A stretch of 64,000 nt of DNA from the NCBI RefSeq assembly GCF_030407435.1, contig NZ_JASDDK010000006.1, forward strand, positions 1 through 64,000, written 5' to 3'. Made by a program: the position numbers and the translations under genes. Within the stretch, counting starts at the first letter, position 1, and every line of letters begins with the position of its first letter. This document shows positions 46,601 to 53,122 of the stretch, in pieces. This DNA comes from Winogradskyella bathintestinalis (GTDB taxonomy: Bacteria; Bacteroidota; Bacteroidia; Flavobacteriales; Flavobacteriaceae). The notes under the pieces were generated by a model. That model searched no databases. It had not been told where the DNA came from and saw nothing but the letters and a program-made list of their open reading frames with translations.

Positions 46601-46620
46601 AAACTAACAAGTGTTAGTTT
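46601..46620 (+). promoter_or_regulatory. Candidate TetR-type operator in front of paaE
   Basis: AAACTAACAAGTGTTAGTTT is an inverted repeat with 9-base arms and a two-base centre. It begins six bases after the -7 element and ends 18 bases before the paaE start codon, so a bound repressor would block transcription start. The size and symmetry fit a TetR-family dimer, and the tetR gene is directly upstream. No second copy was seen beside tetR itself. Confidence 0.6.
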
Positions 46621-46638
46621 TGATTTATTTCAAACACA

Positions 46639-47712
46639 ATGGCAGAATTTTACAACGTAAAGGTTAAAGATATATATAAGGAAACCGACGATACATCGGT
46701 CATCACTTTTAAAATTCCTTCAGATTTAAACGAGGCTTTTAAATTTAGACAAGGGCAACATTTAACTTTAAAAGCAGATATTGATGGTGAAGATGTAAGA
46801 CGATCGTATTCCTTGTGCTCAAGCCCAGATGAAAATCAATGGAAAGTTGCAGTAAAGCAAATTCTAGGAGGTAAGTTTTCAACCTATGTAAACGAAGAAT
46901 TAAAATCTGGTGATGAGCTCGAAGTGATGGCTCCTAGCGGAACATTTGGTGTAGAAGTGCAACCACAAGCATCTAAAAATTACTTATTTTTTGCAGCAGG
47001 AAGCGGTATTACACCAGTCCTGTCTATGATAAAATCGCATTTAGTTGCAGAGCCAAATTCAACTTGTAAGCTATTTTATGTAAATAAAACGGCAAAATCT
47101 ATTATCTTTAAGGAAGAGCTAGAGCAGCTTAGAAATAAATACTTTGGGAGGTTAGAAATCTATTATTTTCTAACCAAAGAGCGTCGTGATATCGATTTGT
47201 TCAACGGACGTTTTGATGATGAAAAAATGAAGGTGCTTACGCAAACGTTTATCGATATTCCAGATACAAGTGAAGTCTTTTTGTGTGGTCCAGAGCAAAT
47301 GGTGAATTATGTAGGAGATTATTTGGTCAATGCAGGTTTGCCAAAAGAATTGGTTCATTTTGAATTGTTTGTAACCGGACTTTCAGAAGAAGATATTAAA
47401 CGTGCAGAGCGATTAGCACAACAGAAAGTTGAAGGTATTGAAGTAACTATTGTAGATGGTGGAAAAGAATTTGAATTCACCATGACAAAAGAGTACGATA
47501 ACATTTTAGACGCAGCACTTGGAGCAGGAGCAGATTTGCCTTTTGCCTGTAAAGGCGGCGTTTGTAGCACATGTAAATGCGAAGTGAAAGAAGGAACCGT
47601 AGAAATGAAAATTAACTATGCTTTAGATGAAAAAGAAGTATCGCAGAATTTGGTGTTGAGCTGTCAAGCCGTACCAACTTCAGATAAAGTAGTCGTTGAT
47701 TTTGATGTTTAA
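46639..47712 (+). CDS. paaE: Phenylacetyl-CoA 1,2-epoxidase reductase subunit PaaE
   Basis: The 357-residue protein passes electrons from NADPH to the PaaA diiron centre. An N-terminal FAD-binding barrel (RSYSLCSSPDE, about 50-62), an NAD(P)-binding domain (AAGSGITPVLSM, CGPEQMV) and a C-terminal plant-type ferredoxin are in the usual order. The 2Fe-2S ligands are Cys304, Cys309, Cys312 and Cys342 (CKGGVCSTC and LSCQA). It is the first gene of the cluster here, ahead of paaA, rather than last as in E. coli paaABCDE. Confidence 0.94.
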   Translation: MAEFYNVKVKDIYKETDDTSVITFKIPSDLNEAFKFRQGQHLTLKADIDGEDVRRSYSLCSSPDENQWKVAVKQILGGKFSTYVNEELKSGDELEVMAPSGTFGVEVQPQASKNYLFFAAGSGITPVLSMIKSHLVAEPNSTCKLFYVNKTAKSIIFKEELEQLRNKYFGRLEIYYFLTKERRDIDLFNGRFDDEKMKVLTQTFIDIPDTSEVFLCGPEQMVNYVGDYLVNAGLPKELVHFELFVTGLSEEDIKRAERLAQQKVEGIEVTIVDGGKEFEFTMTKEYDNILDAALGAGADLPFACKGGVCSTCKCEVKEGTVEMKINYALDEKEVSQNLVLSCQAVPTSDKVVVDFDV

Positions 47713-47718
47713 TTATTT

Positions 47719-47766
47719 GTCATTCCGCATTGTTTTACTGAGCTTGTCGAAGTATGATGCGGAACC
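47719..47766. repeat. Palindromic intergenic repeat (TTCCGCAT type)
   Basis: TTCCGCAT and ATGCGGAA enclose a 26-base centre that contains GAGCTTGTCGAAG. A similar TGTCATTCCGCA element recurs between paaD and paaG. It occupies most of the paaE-paaA gap. Confidence 0.7.
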
Positions 47767-47805
47767 CACTAAAAACTAATAACTATTCACTAAATACTAT
47801 AAATT

Positions 47806-48762
47806 ATGAGTGAAGAACAAATTAAAAATTTAGAAGATCAATTTGAAGCACGCATAGCACGTGACGAAAAAATTGAACCTAAAGATTGGATGCCAGAGAA
47901 GTATCGTAAAACGCACATTCGTCAGATGTCGCAGCACGCGCATTCTGAAATTGTAGGAATGTTGCCAGAAGGAAATTGGATCACCAGAGCACCTTCTTTA
48001 AGACGAAAAGTAGCTTTACTTGCAAAAGTTCAAGATGAGGCAGGACATGGATTATATTTATATTCTGCAACAGAAACTTTAGGGATTTCTAGAGACGAAA
48101 TGTACGAACAACTGCATACAGGTAAAGCAAAATACTCTTCAATATTTAATTACCCAACAATCACTTGGGCAGATATGGGAGCTATAGGTTGGCTAGTAGA
48201 TGGTGCAGCAATTATTAATCAAGTGCCTTTATGTAATACTTCTTACGGACCTTATGCCAGAGCTATGATTCGTGTGTGTAAAGAAGAAAGTTTCCACCAA
48301 CGTCAGGGTTATGAAATCATGATAAAATTGGCAAACGGAACACCAGAACAAAAGGAAATGGCACAAGATGCGCTAAATCGTTGGTGGTGGCCAAGCTTAA
48401 TGATGCTTGGGCCAACAGATGATGTTTCCGTGCATACAGAACAATCTATGAAATGGAAATTAAAACGTAAATCAAATGACGATTTACGTCAGCAATTTAT
48501 AGATCAAACTGTGCCACAAGCAGATTTAATCGGACTCACAATTCCAGATCCAGATTTAAAATGGAATGAAGAAAAAGGAAGTTATGATTTTGGTGAAATC
48601 AATTGGGATGAGTTTTGGCAAGTTGTTAAAGGTCATGGTCCAATGAATAAAGAACGAATGAAAGCCAGACTTGGCGCATGGGAACGTGGAGAATGGGTGA
48701 GAGATGCAGCAATGGCTCATGCCGAAAAGAAACAAGAACGAAAAGAAAGGCAAGCCGTATAA
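47806..48762 (+). CDS. paaA: Phenylacetyl-CoA 1,2-epoxidase catalytic subunit PaaA
   Basis: The 318-residue protein is the diiron monooxygenase subunit that adds one oxygen to the aromatic ring of phenylacetyl-CoA. Iron-ligand motifs are visible in [17 protein letters not shown] and [13 protein letters not shown]. The region [21 protein letters not shown] near residue 28 matches PaaA. It works in complex with PaaC, with PaaB as bridging subunit and PaaE as reductase. Confidence 0.96.
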   Translation: MSEEQIKNLEDQFEARIARDEKIEPKDWMPEKYRKTHIRQMSQHAHSEIVGMLPEGNWITRAPSLRRKVALLAKVQDEAGHGLYLYSATETLGISRDEMYEQLHTGKAKYSSIFNYPTITWADMGAIGWLVDGAAIINQVPLCNTSYGPYARAMIRVCKEESFHQRQGYEIMIKLANGTPEQKEMAQDALNRWWWPSLMMLGPTDDVSVHTEQSMKWKLKRKSNDDLRQQFIDQTVPQADLIGLTIPDPDLKWNEEKGSYDFGEINWDEFWQVVKGHGPMNKERMKARLGAWERGEWVRDAAMAHAEKKQERKERQAV

Positions 48763-48772
48763 AAAGAATAAT

Positions 48773-48818
48773 GATTTTAGACCGCTTCGCTGTTAGGTTT
48801 CAGACTACACGACCGCTC
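48773..48818. repeat. Intergenic repeat-like segment (ACCGCTTCGCTGTTAG type)
   Basis: The segment holds AGACCGCTTCGCTGTTAG and CACGACCGCTC just after the paaA stop. I recognise this style of GC-richer filler from other flavobacterial intergenic regions, but only this copy is in the window, so the call is tentative. Confidence 0.35.
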
Positions 48819-48867
48819 TTTAATAAATATAGATAAAATTATAGTTGGGTTTTTTAATATTTTGATT

Positions 48868-48894
48868 GTCCCCTTGAGGGGACTTTAGGGGTGT
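48868..48894. repeat. CCCCTTGAGGGG repeat, copy 1 (upstream of paaB)
   Basis: The core GTCCCCTTGAGGGGAC is a perfect 6-bp stem with a TTGA loop, followed by TTTAGGGGTGT. The same unit occurs upstream of the DUF559 gene, inverted inside the fusion gene, and before paaI, always with the same tail. It therefore has an orientation despite the palindromic head. Confidence 0.85.
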
Positions 48895-48944
48895 TTTTAA
48901 ATTGCACTAAAGATTATAAAATTCAACTTAAAATTCGATTTAAA

Positions 48945-49229
48945 ATGAAAAAAAACTGGCCCCTTTGGGAAATCTTCGTTAGAAGTAAAAACGGATTAGA
49001 ACATCGTCATTGCGGTAGTTTACACGCTGCAGATGAAGATATGGCATTAGAAAATGCTAGAGATGTATACACAAGGCGAAATGAAGGAGTAAGTATTTGG
49101 GTTGTAGAATCTAAAAATATCACAGCTTCAAATCCTGAGAATAATGGTGAGTTATTTGAGCCGGCTCAAGACAAAGTGTATCGTCACCCAACATTTTACG
49201 ATTTACCTGATGAGGTAAAACACATGTAA
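48945..49229 (+). CDS. paaB: Phenylacetyl-CoA 1,2-epoxidase subunit PaaB
   Basis: The 94-residue protein matches PaaB from its start (NWPLWEIFVRSKNGLEHRH) through GSLHAADEDMALENARDVYTR to the final DLPDEVKHM. PaaB bridges PaaAC units of the epoxidase. A longer frame adds 18 residues upstream, but those are encoded right after a repeat and lack family resemblance, so the ATG giving MKKNWPLW is used. Confidence 0.94.
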   Translation: MKKNWPLWEIFVRSKNGLEHRHCGSLHAADEDMALENARDVYTRRNEGVSIWVVESKNITASNPENNGELFEPAQDKVYRHPTFYDLPDEVKHM

Positions 49230-49250
49230 TTTGAGCTTTGCTTAAATTAC
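49226..49250 (+). terminator. Hairpin overlapping the paaB stop codon
   Basis: GTAATTTGAGC and GCTTAAATTAC form an 11-bp stem with one mismatch and a three-base loop. It begins at the last base before the TAA. There is no T-run, so it more likely protects mRNA ends or attenuates than fully terminates. Confidence 0.4.
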
Positions 49251-49252
49251 AA

Positions 49253-49270
49253 TTCCCACGAAAGTGGGAA
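49253..49270. repeat. TTCCCAC-gaaa-GTGGGAA hairpin
   Basis: A 7-bp stem with a GAAA loop, lying directly after the paaB hairpin. It is the reverse orientation of the element that abuts the paaC start codon, so the two bracket this gap. Confidence 0.75.
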
Positions 49271-49290
49271 ACTCATAAATAGAAACTAAA

Positions 49291-49320
49291 TGTCACCTTG
49301 AGCGCAGTCGAAAGGTCTCA
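49291..49320. repeat. CACCTTGAGCGCAGTCGAAAGGT repeat, copy 1
   Basis: The unit has short complementary ends (ACCTT and AAGGT) around GAGCGCAGTCG. Close copies lie before paaD and inside the paaH gene, and an interrupted one before paaJ. Confidence 0.75.
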
Positions 49321-49352
49321 ATAGTTAGAACCAAAATGTTCAATTAAAAAGA

Positions 49353-49370
49353 TTCCCACTTTCGTGGGAA
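49353..49370. repeat. TTCCCAC-tttc-GTGGGAA hairpin abutting the paaC start
   Basis: A perfect 7-bp stem with a TTTC loop ends at the base before the paaC ATG. In an mRNA it would directly affect ribosome access. Confidence 0.8.
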
Positions 49371-50129
49371 ATGAATATGAAAGAAAACCTATATAATTAT
49401 ATCCTCGGAATTGCAGACAACAGCTTAATCCTCGGTCAGCGTCTAGGAGAGCTTTGTGGTCACGGCCCAACATTAGAAACAGACATTGCTTGCACTAATA
49501 TTTCATTAGATTTATTCGGACAAGTACGAAGCTATTTCCAATACGCTGCAAAAATTGCAGAAGATGAGCGAACAGAAGATGATATTGCCATGCTACGTAA
49601 AGAGCGCGAGTATAAAAATGTACTGTTAGTAGAGCAACCAAATACAGATTTCGCTTATACGATCGGACGACAGTTTTTATTTGATGTTTATCATTTAGCA
49701 TTTCTTTCAGAATTAGAAAAAAGTAAGGATTTAACACTATCGGCAATTGCTAAAAAGTGTATCAAAGAAGTGCGTTATCACGAGCGATTTTCTTCCGACT
49801 GGGTAAAACGTTTAGGAGATGGCACCGAAGAAAGTAAAGCGAAAATGCAAGATGCAATCAATACATTATGGACTTATACAGATGAATTATTTCATCAAAC
49901 GGAAGCCGATAAAACAATGGTAAATGAGGGGATTGGTGTTGATGTCACAACTTTAAAAGACGCTTATTACAAGTCAGTAAACGATCTTTTAATAGAAGCA
50001 ACGCTAGAAGTTCCAGAATCAAAATATTTTCAAAAAGGAGGAAAAGAAGGCATTCATACAGAACATTTAGGCTATTTGTTAAGTGATTTGCAATACATGC
50101 AACGCACGTATCCTAATATGGAATGGTAA
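49371..50129 (+). CDS. paaC: Phenylacetyl-CoA 1,2-epoxidase structural subunit PaaC
   Basis: The 252-residue protein is the inactive ferritin-like partner of PaaA. Family blocks are LGQRLGELCGHGPTLETDIA, ISLDLFGQVRSYFQYAA and KEVRYHERFSSDWVKRLGDG. It ends TYPNMEW. The start could be the first ATG or the one two codons later. A hairpin repeat abuts the first ATG. Confidence 0.95.
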   Translation: MNMKENLYNYILGIADNSLILGQRLGELCGHGPTLETDIACTNISLDLFGQVRSYFQYAAKIAEDERTEDDIAMLRKEREYKNVLLVEQPNTDFAYTIGRQFLFDVYHLAFLSELEKSKDLTLSAIAKKCIKEVRYHERFSSDWVKRLGDGTEESKAKMQDAINTLWTYTDELFHQTEADKTMVNEGIGVDVTTLKDAYYKSVNDLLIEATLEVPESKYFQKGGKEGIHTEHLGYLLSDLQYMQRTYPNMEW

Positions 50130-50134
50130 AACCA

Positions 50135-50154
50135 ATTCCTGCAAAAGCAGGAAT
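50135..50154. repeat. ATTCCTGC-aaaa-GCAGGAAT hairpin
   Basis: A perfect 8-bp stem with an AAAA loop, six bases after the paaC stop. It belongs to the same hairpin class as the TTCCCAC elements. Confidence 0.75.
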
Positions 50155-50175
50155 CTTATTAGTATAAAAATTAAA

Positions 50176-50203
50176 TGTCATTCAGAGTAAAGCGAAGAAT
50201 CTC
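50176..50203. repeat. TGTCATTCAGAG-GCGAAGAATCTC repeat, copy 1
   Basis: This unit recurs almost exactly inside the paaH coding sequence (53980-54008). There, as here, it is followed shortly by a CACCTCGAGCGCAGT repeat, so the two travel as a pair. Confidence 0.75.
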
Positions 50204-50218
50204 ATAAATTTAAGTAAA

Positions 50219-50247
50219 CTGTCACCTCGAGCGCAGTCGAAAGGTAT
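50219..50247. repeat. CACCTCGAGCGCAGTCGAAAGGT repeat, copy 2
   Basis: Nearly identical to the copy before paaC. It ends about five bases before the paaD start codon. Confidence 0.75.
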
Positions 50248-50251
50248 TAAA

Positions 50252-50752
50252 ATGATAGCAGAAACGCAAAATATCGAAGAAATACTAATTCCAATTCTGG
50301 AAAAAGTATCTGATCCAGAAATCCCAGTACTATCCATAATGGATATGGGAGTGGTGCGTTCTGCTGTTTTTGAAAATGGTATTGTTAAAATTGAAATCAC
50401 ACCAACCTACAGTGGCTGCCCAGCAATGGATGTCATAGGTGATGATATTAAAAAAGCATTAAAAGAAGCAGGATACAACTCTGAAATAGATTTAATTCTA
50501 CATCCAGCCTGGACCACAGATTGGATAACACCAAGAGGAAGAAAAGCCCTCGAAGATTACGGAATCGCAGCACCTTTAGACGCAGAAGCAGACAAAGATG
50601 TATTGTTAAACGAAAAGCGAATAGTAAAATGCACTAATTGTGGTTCGCAAAACACGCGTTTAGTTAGTCAGTTTGGTTCAACGGCTTGTAAAGCACAATT
50701 TCAGTGCGACGATTGCCAAGAACCATTCGATTATTTTAAATGTTTGAAATAA
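50252..50752 (+). CDS. paaD: Phenylacetate degradation protein PaaD
   Basis: The 166-residue protein has an N-terminal MIP18/DUF59 domain (KVSDPEIPVLSIMDMGVV) and a C-terminal zinc-ribbon-like segment with CTNCGSQNT and CDDC. PaaD is thought to help assemble iron-sulfur or diiron centres of the epoxidase. It follows paaC after a repeat-filled gap of 122 bases. Confidence 0.93.
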   Translation: MIAETQNIEEILIPILEKVSDPEIPVLSIMDMGVVRSAVFENGIVKIEITPTYSGCPAMDVIGDDIKKALKEAGYNSEIDLILHPAWTTDWITPRGRKALEDYGIAAPLDAEADKDVLLNEKRIVKCTNCGSQNTRLVSQFGSTACKAQFQCDDCQEPFDYFKCLK

Positions 50753-50761
50753 CAATGATTT

Positions 50762-50839
50762 GTTATACTGAATTTGTTTCAGGATCTCATCAAGTCAAGA
50801 AAATAGGATTTGTCATTCCGCACATAATGCGGAATTCAC
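50762..50839. repeat. Composite repeat filling the paaD-paaG gap
   Basis: Two units are joined: TATACTGAATTTGTTTCAGGATCTCA, a stem-loop of a type I know from flavobacterial intergenic DNA, and TGTCATTCCGCA-cataa-TGCGGAA, a perfect 7-bp hairpin. The second ends 15 bases before the paaG start and matches the repeat after paaE. Confidence 0.65.
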
Positions 50840-50848
50840 TATAAAAAT

Positions 50849-51637
50849 ATGAACATGAGCAAAAGCATACAACTAAAAATAGAAAACAAAGTTGCAACTA
50901 TAACACTAAACCGACCAGAAGTCTTTAACAGTTTCAATCGTGAAATGGCATTTTTATTACATGACACTTTAGATGATTGCGAAAAAAATGATGAAGTCAG
51001 AGCTATAATTCTAACAGGAAATGGTAAAGCCTTTTGTGCTGGGCAAGATTTAAAAGAAGTTACAGATCCAGAATTAAATCCAGGATTCAAAAAAATATTA
51101 GAAGAACATTACAATCCAATAATCACTAGAATTAGAGCTATTAAAAAGCCAATCATAGCAGCTGTTAATGGTGTAGCAGCAGGCGCCGGGGCAAACATTG
51201 CATTAGCTTGCGATATAGTTATAGCACACGAAAAAGTGAGTTTTATTCAAGCATTTAGTTTAATAGGATTAGTACCAGATAGTGCCGGAACTTTTTTTCT
51301 ACCACGACTAATTGGTTTTCAAAAAGCATTGGCTTTAGCTATGTTAGGTGATAAAATTTCAGCTGAAGAAGCTGAAAAAATGGGAATGATTTATAAAATG
51401 ATTCCACTTGAAAATTTTGAAGAAGAGATTAACAAAATTGCTGTCAAATTAGCAAATATGCCAACTAAAGCATTAGGATTGATTAAAGAATTATATAATA
51501 AATCAATGACAAATAATTTAGATGCTCAATTAGCTTTAGAATCTAAATTACAAATCGAAGCTGCCAGCACAGAAGATTATGCAGAAGGAGTAGCAGCATT
51601 TATTGAAAAAAGAAAACCGAATTTTAAAGGGAACTAG
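50849..51637 (+). CDS. paaG: Ring 1,2-epoxyphenylacetyl-CoA isomerase PaaG
   Basis: The 262-residue crotonase-family enzyme isomerises the epoxide to the seven-membered oxepin-CoA and shifts a double bond later in the pathway. GLVPDSAGTFFLPRLIG holds the catalytic Asp144, while the usual hydratase Glu is absent from GAGANIAL, as in known PaaG proteins. Oxyanion-hole motif: FCAGQDLKE. The start may be the first ATG or one two codons later. Confidence 0.9.
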   Translation: MNMSKSIQLKIENKVATITLNRPEVFNSFNREMAFLLHDTLDDCEKNDEVRAIILTGNGKAFCAGQDLKEVTDPELNPGFKKILEEHYNPIITRIRAIKKPIIAAVNGVAAGAGANIALACDIVIAHEKVSFIQAFSLIGLVPDSAGTFFLPRLIGFQKALALAMLGDKISAEEAEKMGMIYKMIPLENFEEEINKIAVKLANMPTKALGLIKELYNKSMTNNLDAQLALESKLQIEAASTEDYAEGVAAFIEKRKPNFKGN

Positions 51638-51656
51638 AATTATACTCATGAGTATT

Positions 51657-51683
51657 GTCCCCTTGAGGGGACTTTAGGGGTGT
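51657..51683. repeat. CCCCTTGAGGGG repeat, copy 2 (left border of the DUF559 unit)
   Basis: GTCCCCTTGAGGGGAC followed by TTTAGGGGTGT, identical to copy 1. It ends ten bases before the DUF559 start codon. An inverted copy sits at the other end of the DUF559 coding part. Confidence 0.88.
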
Positions 51684-51693
51684 AAAACAATAA

Positions 51694-53031
51694 ATGAGAA
51701 ACACAATAATTCCATACAATCCAAAATTGAAAGATTATGCAAGAGAGCTAAGAAAAAATAGCACTTTAGCTGAAGTTTTACTATGGAAAAACATCAAAAA
51801 TAAAGCATTGGGAGTTCAGTTTCATAGACAAGTACCAATGTTAGATTATATTGTTGATTTTTACTGCCATGAATTAATGTTAGCCATAGAAATTGATGGA
51901 GATTCTCATGAATACAGGTATTTTCAGGATGTAAAAAGGCAGAATAAATTAGAGGATTATGGAGTTAAATTTATTAGGTTTTCCGATCGGGATGTTAAAA
52001 ATAATATGTTTAGTGTTTCATTGTCAATTGAAGAAGAAATAAAATTATTAAAAACACCCCTAAAGTCCCCTCAAGTGGACAATCCTAATCTTCCAAGTAA
52101 AAAGATATTATTAGAAACCCACCAAAGAATAAAACCATTTATTCACAACACACCTGTGTTAACTTCACAGTTATTAAATGAAGTATCTGGTTGTAATTTG
52201 TTTTTTAAGTGTGAGAATTTTCAAAAAATGGGTGCCTTTAAAATGCGTGGTGCGGCAAACGCTATAATATCACTTTCAGAAGAAGAGAAAAGTAATGGAG
52301 TGGTAACCCATTCCTCTGGAAATTTTGCCCAAGCTGTGTCTTTAGCAGCCCAAAAGTTAGGTGTAAAAGCCTATATCGTAATGCCAGAGAATGCACCACA
52401 AGTTAAAAAAAATGCAGTTAAAACTTACAAAGGTGATATTATAGAATGCAAATCAACATTGCAAGCAAGGGAAGCTGCAGCAAATAAGATAAAAGAAGAG
52501 AAAGGAGCAACATTTTTACATCCTTCAAATCAAGATGAGGTGATATATGGTAATAGTACAGCAGCAATGGAATTGTTGGAAGTACAACCTGAGTTAGATT
52601 TTATATTAACACCAGTTGGAGGTGGAGGTTTATTAGCAGGAACTGCTTTAGCCGCACATCATTTTTCAAAAAAATGTAAAGTTATTGCAGGTGAGCCAAT
52701 GGAAGCAGACGATGCTTATCGTTCTTTAATTTCTGGTAAAATCGAAACAAATGAAACCGTAAATACGATTTCAGATGGCTTAAAAACACATCTTGGGGAT
52801 AGAAATTTTCCAATCATTAAGGATTATGTCGATAAAATTATTCGTGTTGAAGAACATGAAATTAAAGAAGCAATGAAACTCATTTGGGAACGAATGAAGA
52901 TAATCATCGAACCCTCAAGTGCCGTGCCTTTGGCAGCAGTATTAAAAAATAAATCAGAATTTAAAAACAAAAACGTCGGAATTATAATTTCTGGCGGGAA
53001 TGTGGATTTAAAAAATCTACCTTTTGTATGA
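51694..53031 (+). CDS. DUF559 nuclease-like domain fused in frame to a threonine/serine dehydratase-type PLP enzyme
   Basis: The 445-residue frame has two unrelated parts. Residues 1-118 are a complete DUF559 domain of the Vsr-like PD-(D/E)xK type (Asp55 in YIVDFYC, Glu66-x-Asp68 in AIEIDG). Residues 133-445 are a complete fold type II PLP enzyme (PLP lysine Lys183 in GAFKMRGA, glycine loop VGGGGLLAG, end IISGGNVDLK), as in threonine dehydratase or serine racemase. The linker TPLKSPQVD (121-129) is encoded by an inverted copy of the CCCCTTGAGGGG repeat. Separate translation of the enzyme could start at GTG codon 128. The upper part looks like an inserted unit. I expect the dehydratase to be the original gene. 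Its role in phenylacetate breakdown is unclear. Confidence 0.85.
   Translation: MRNTIIPYNPKLKDYARELRKNSTLAEVLLWKNIKNKALGVQFHRQVPMLDYIVDFYCHELMLAIEIDGDSHEYRYFQDVKRQNKLEDYGVKFIRFSDRDVKNNMFSVSLSIEEEIKLLKTPLKSPQVDNPNLPSKKILLETHQRIKPFIHNTPVLTSQLLNEVSGCNLFFKCENFQKMGAFKMRGAANAIISLSEEEKSNGVVTHSSGNFAQAVSLAAQKLGVKAYIVMPENAPQVKKNAVKTYKGDIIECKSTLQAREAAANKIKEEKGATFLHPSNQDEVIYGNSTAAMELLEVQPELDFILTPVGGGGLLAGTALAAHHFSKKCKVIAGEPMEADDAYRSLISGKIETNETVNTISDGLKTHLGDRNFPIIKDYVDKIIRVEEHEIKEAMKLIWERMKIIIEPSSAVPLAAVLKNKSEFKNKNVGIIISGGNVDLKNLPFV
52053..52080. repeat. CCCCTTGAGGGG repeat, inverted copy inside the fusion gene (right border of the DUF559 unit)
   Basis: The segment reads ACACCCCTAAAGTCCCC then TCAAGTGGAC, the reverse complement of the other copies with one base changed (GGGGAC to GTGGAC). 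It is translated as TPLKSPQVD. With the copy at 51657 it forms an inverted pair around the DUF559 domain. Confidence 0.88.
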
Positions 53032-53051
53032 GAAAAGTAATTTTATCCTGT

Positions 53052-53067
53052 AAGGTTTTAAAAACCT
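53052..53067. repeat. AAGGTTTT-AAAACCT hairpin upstream of paaH
   Basis: AGGTTTT and AAAACCT with a single-base centre. The same core, with longer arms, forms the terminator after paaY, so these appear to be one family. Confidence 0.6.
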
Positions 53068-53101
53068 GAAAGGTATTTAAAATAAGTTTAATTAAAAGTT
53101 A

Positions 53102-53115
53102 CCCACTTTCGTGGG
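53102..53115. repeat. CCCAC-tttc-GTGGG hairpin before the paaH start
   Basis: A 5-bp stem with the TTTC loop, seven bases before the paaH ATG. An in-frame GTG in its right arm could be misread as an earlier start. Confidence 0.7.
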
Positions 53116-53122
53116 CAAAAAG

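Noticed and set aside
51694-53031. The DUF559-dehydratase joint considered as a sequencing error removing a stop codon
   Set aside because: The joint is a clean translated repeat in an otherwise intact frame. An error cannot be fully excluded, but nothing in the sequence suggests one.
53111-53122. GTG start for paaH four codons upstream
   Set aside because: The GTG is part of a hairpin repeat, and the ATG after it puts the Rossmann motif at the usual position.
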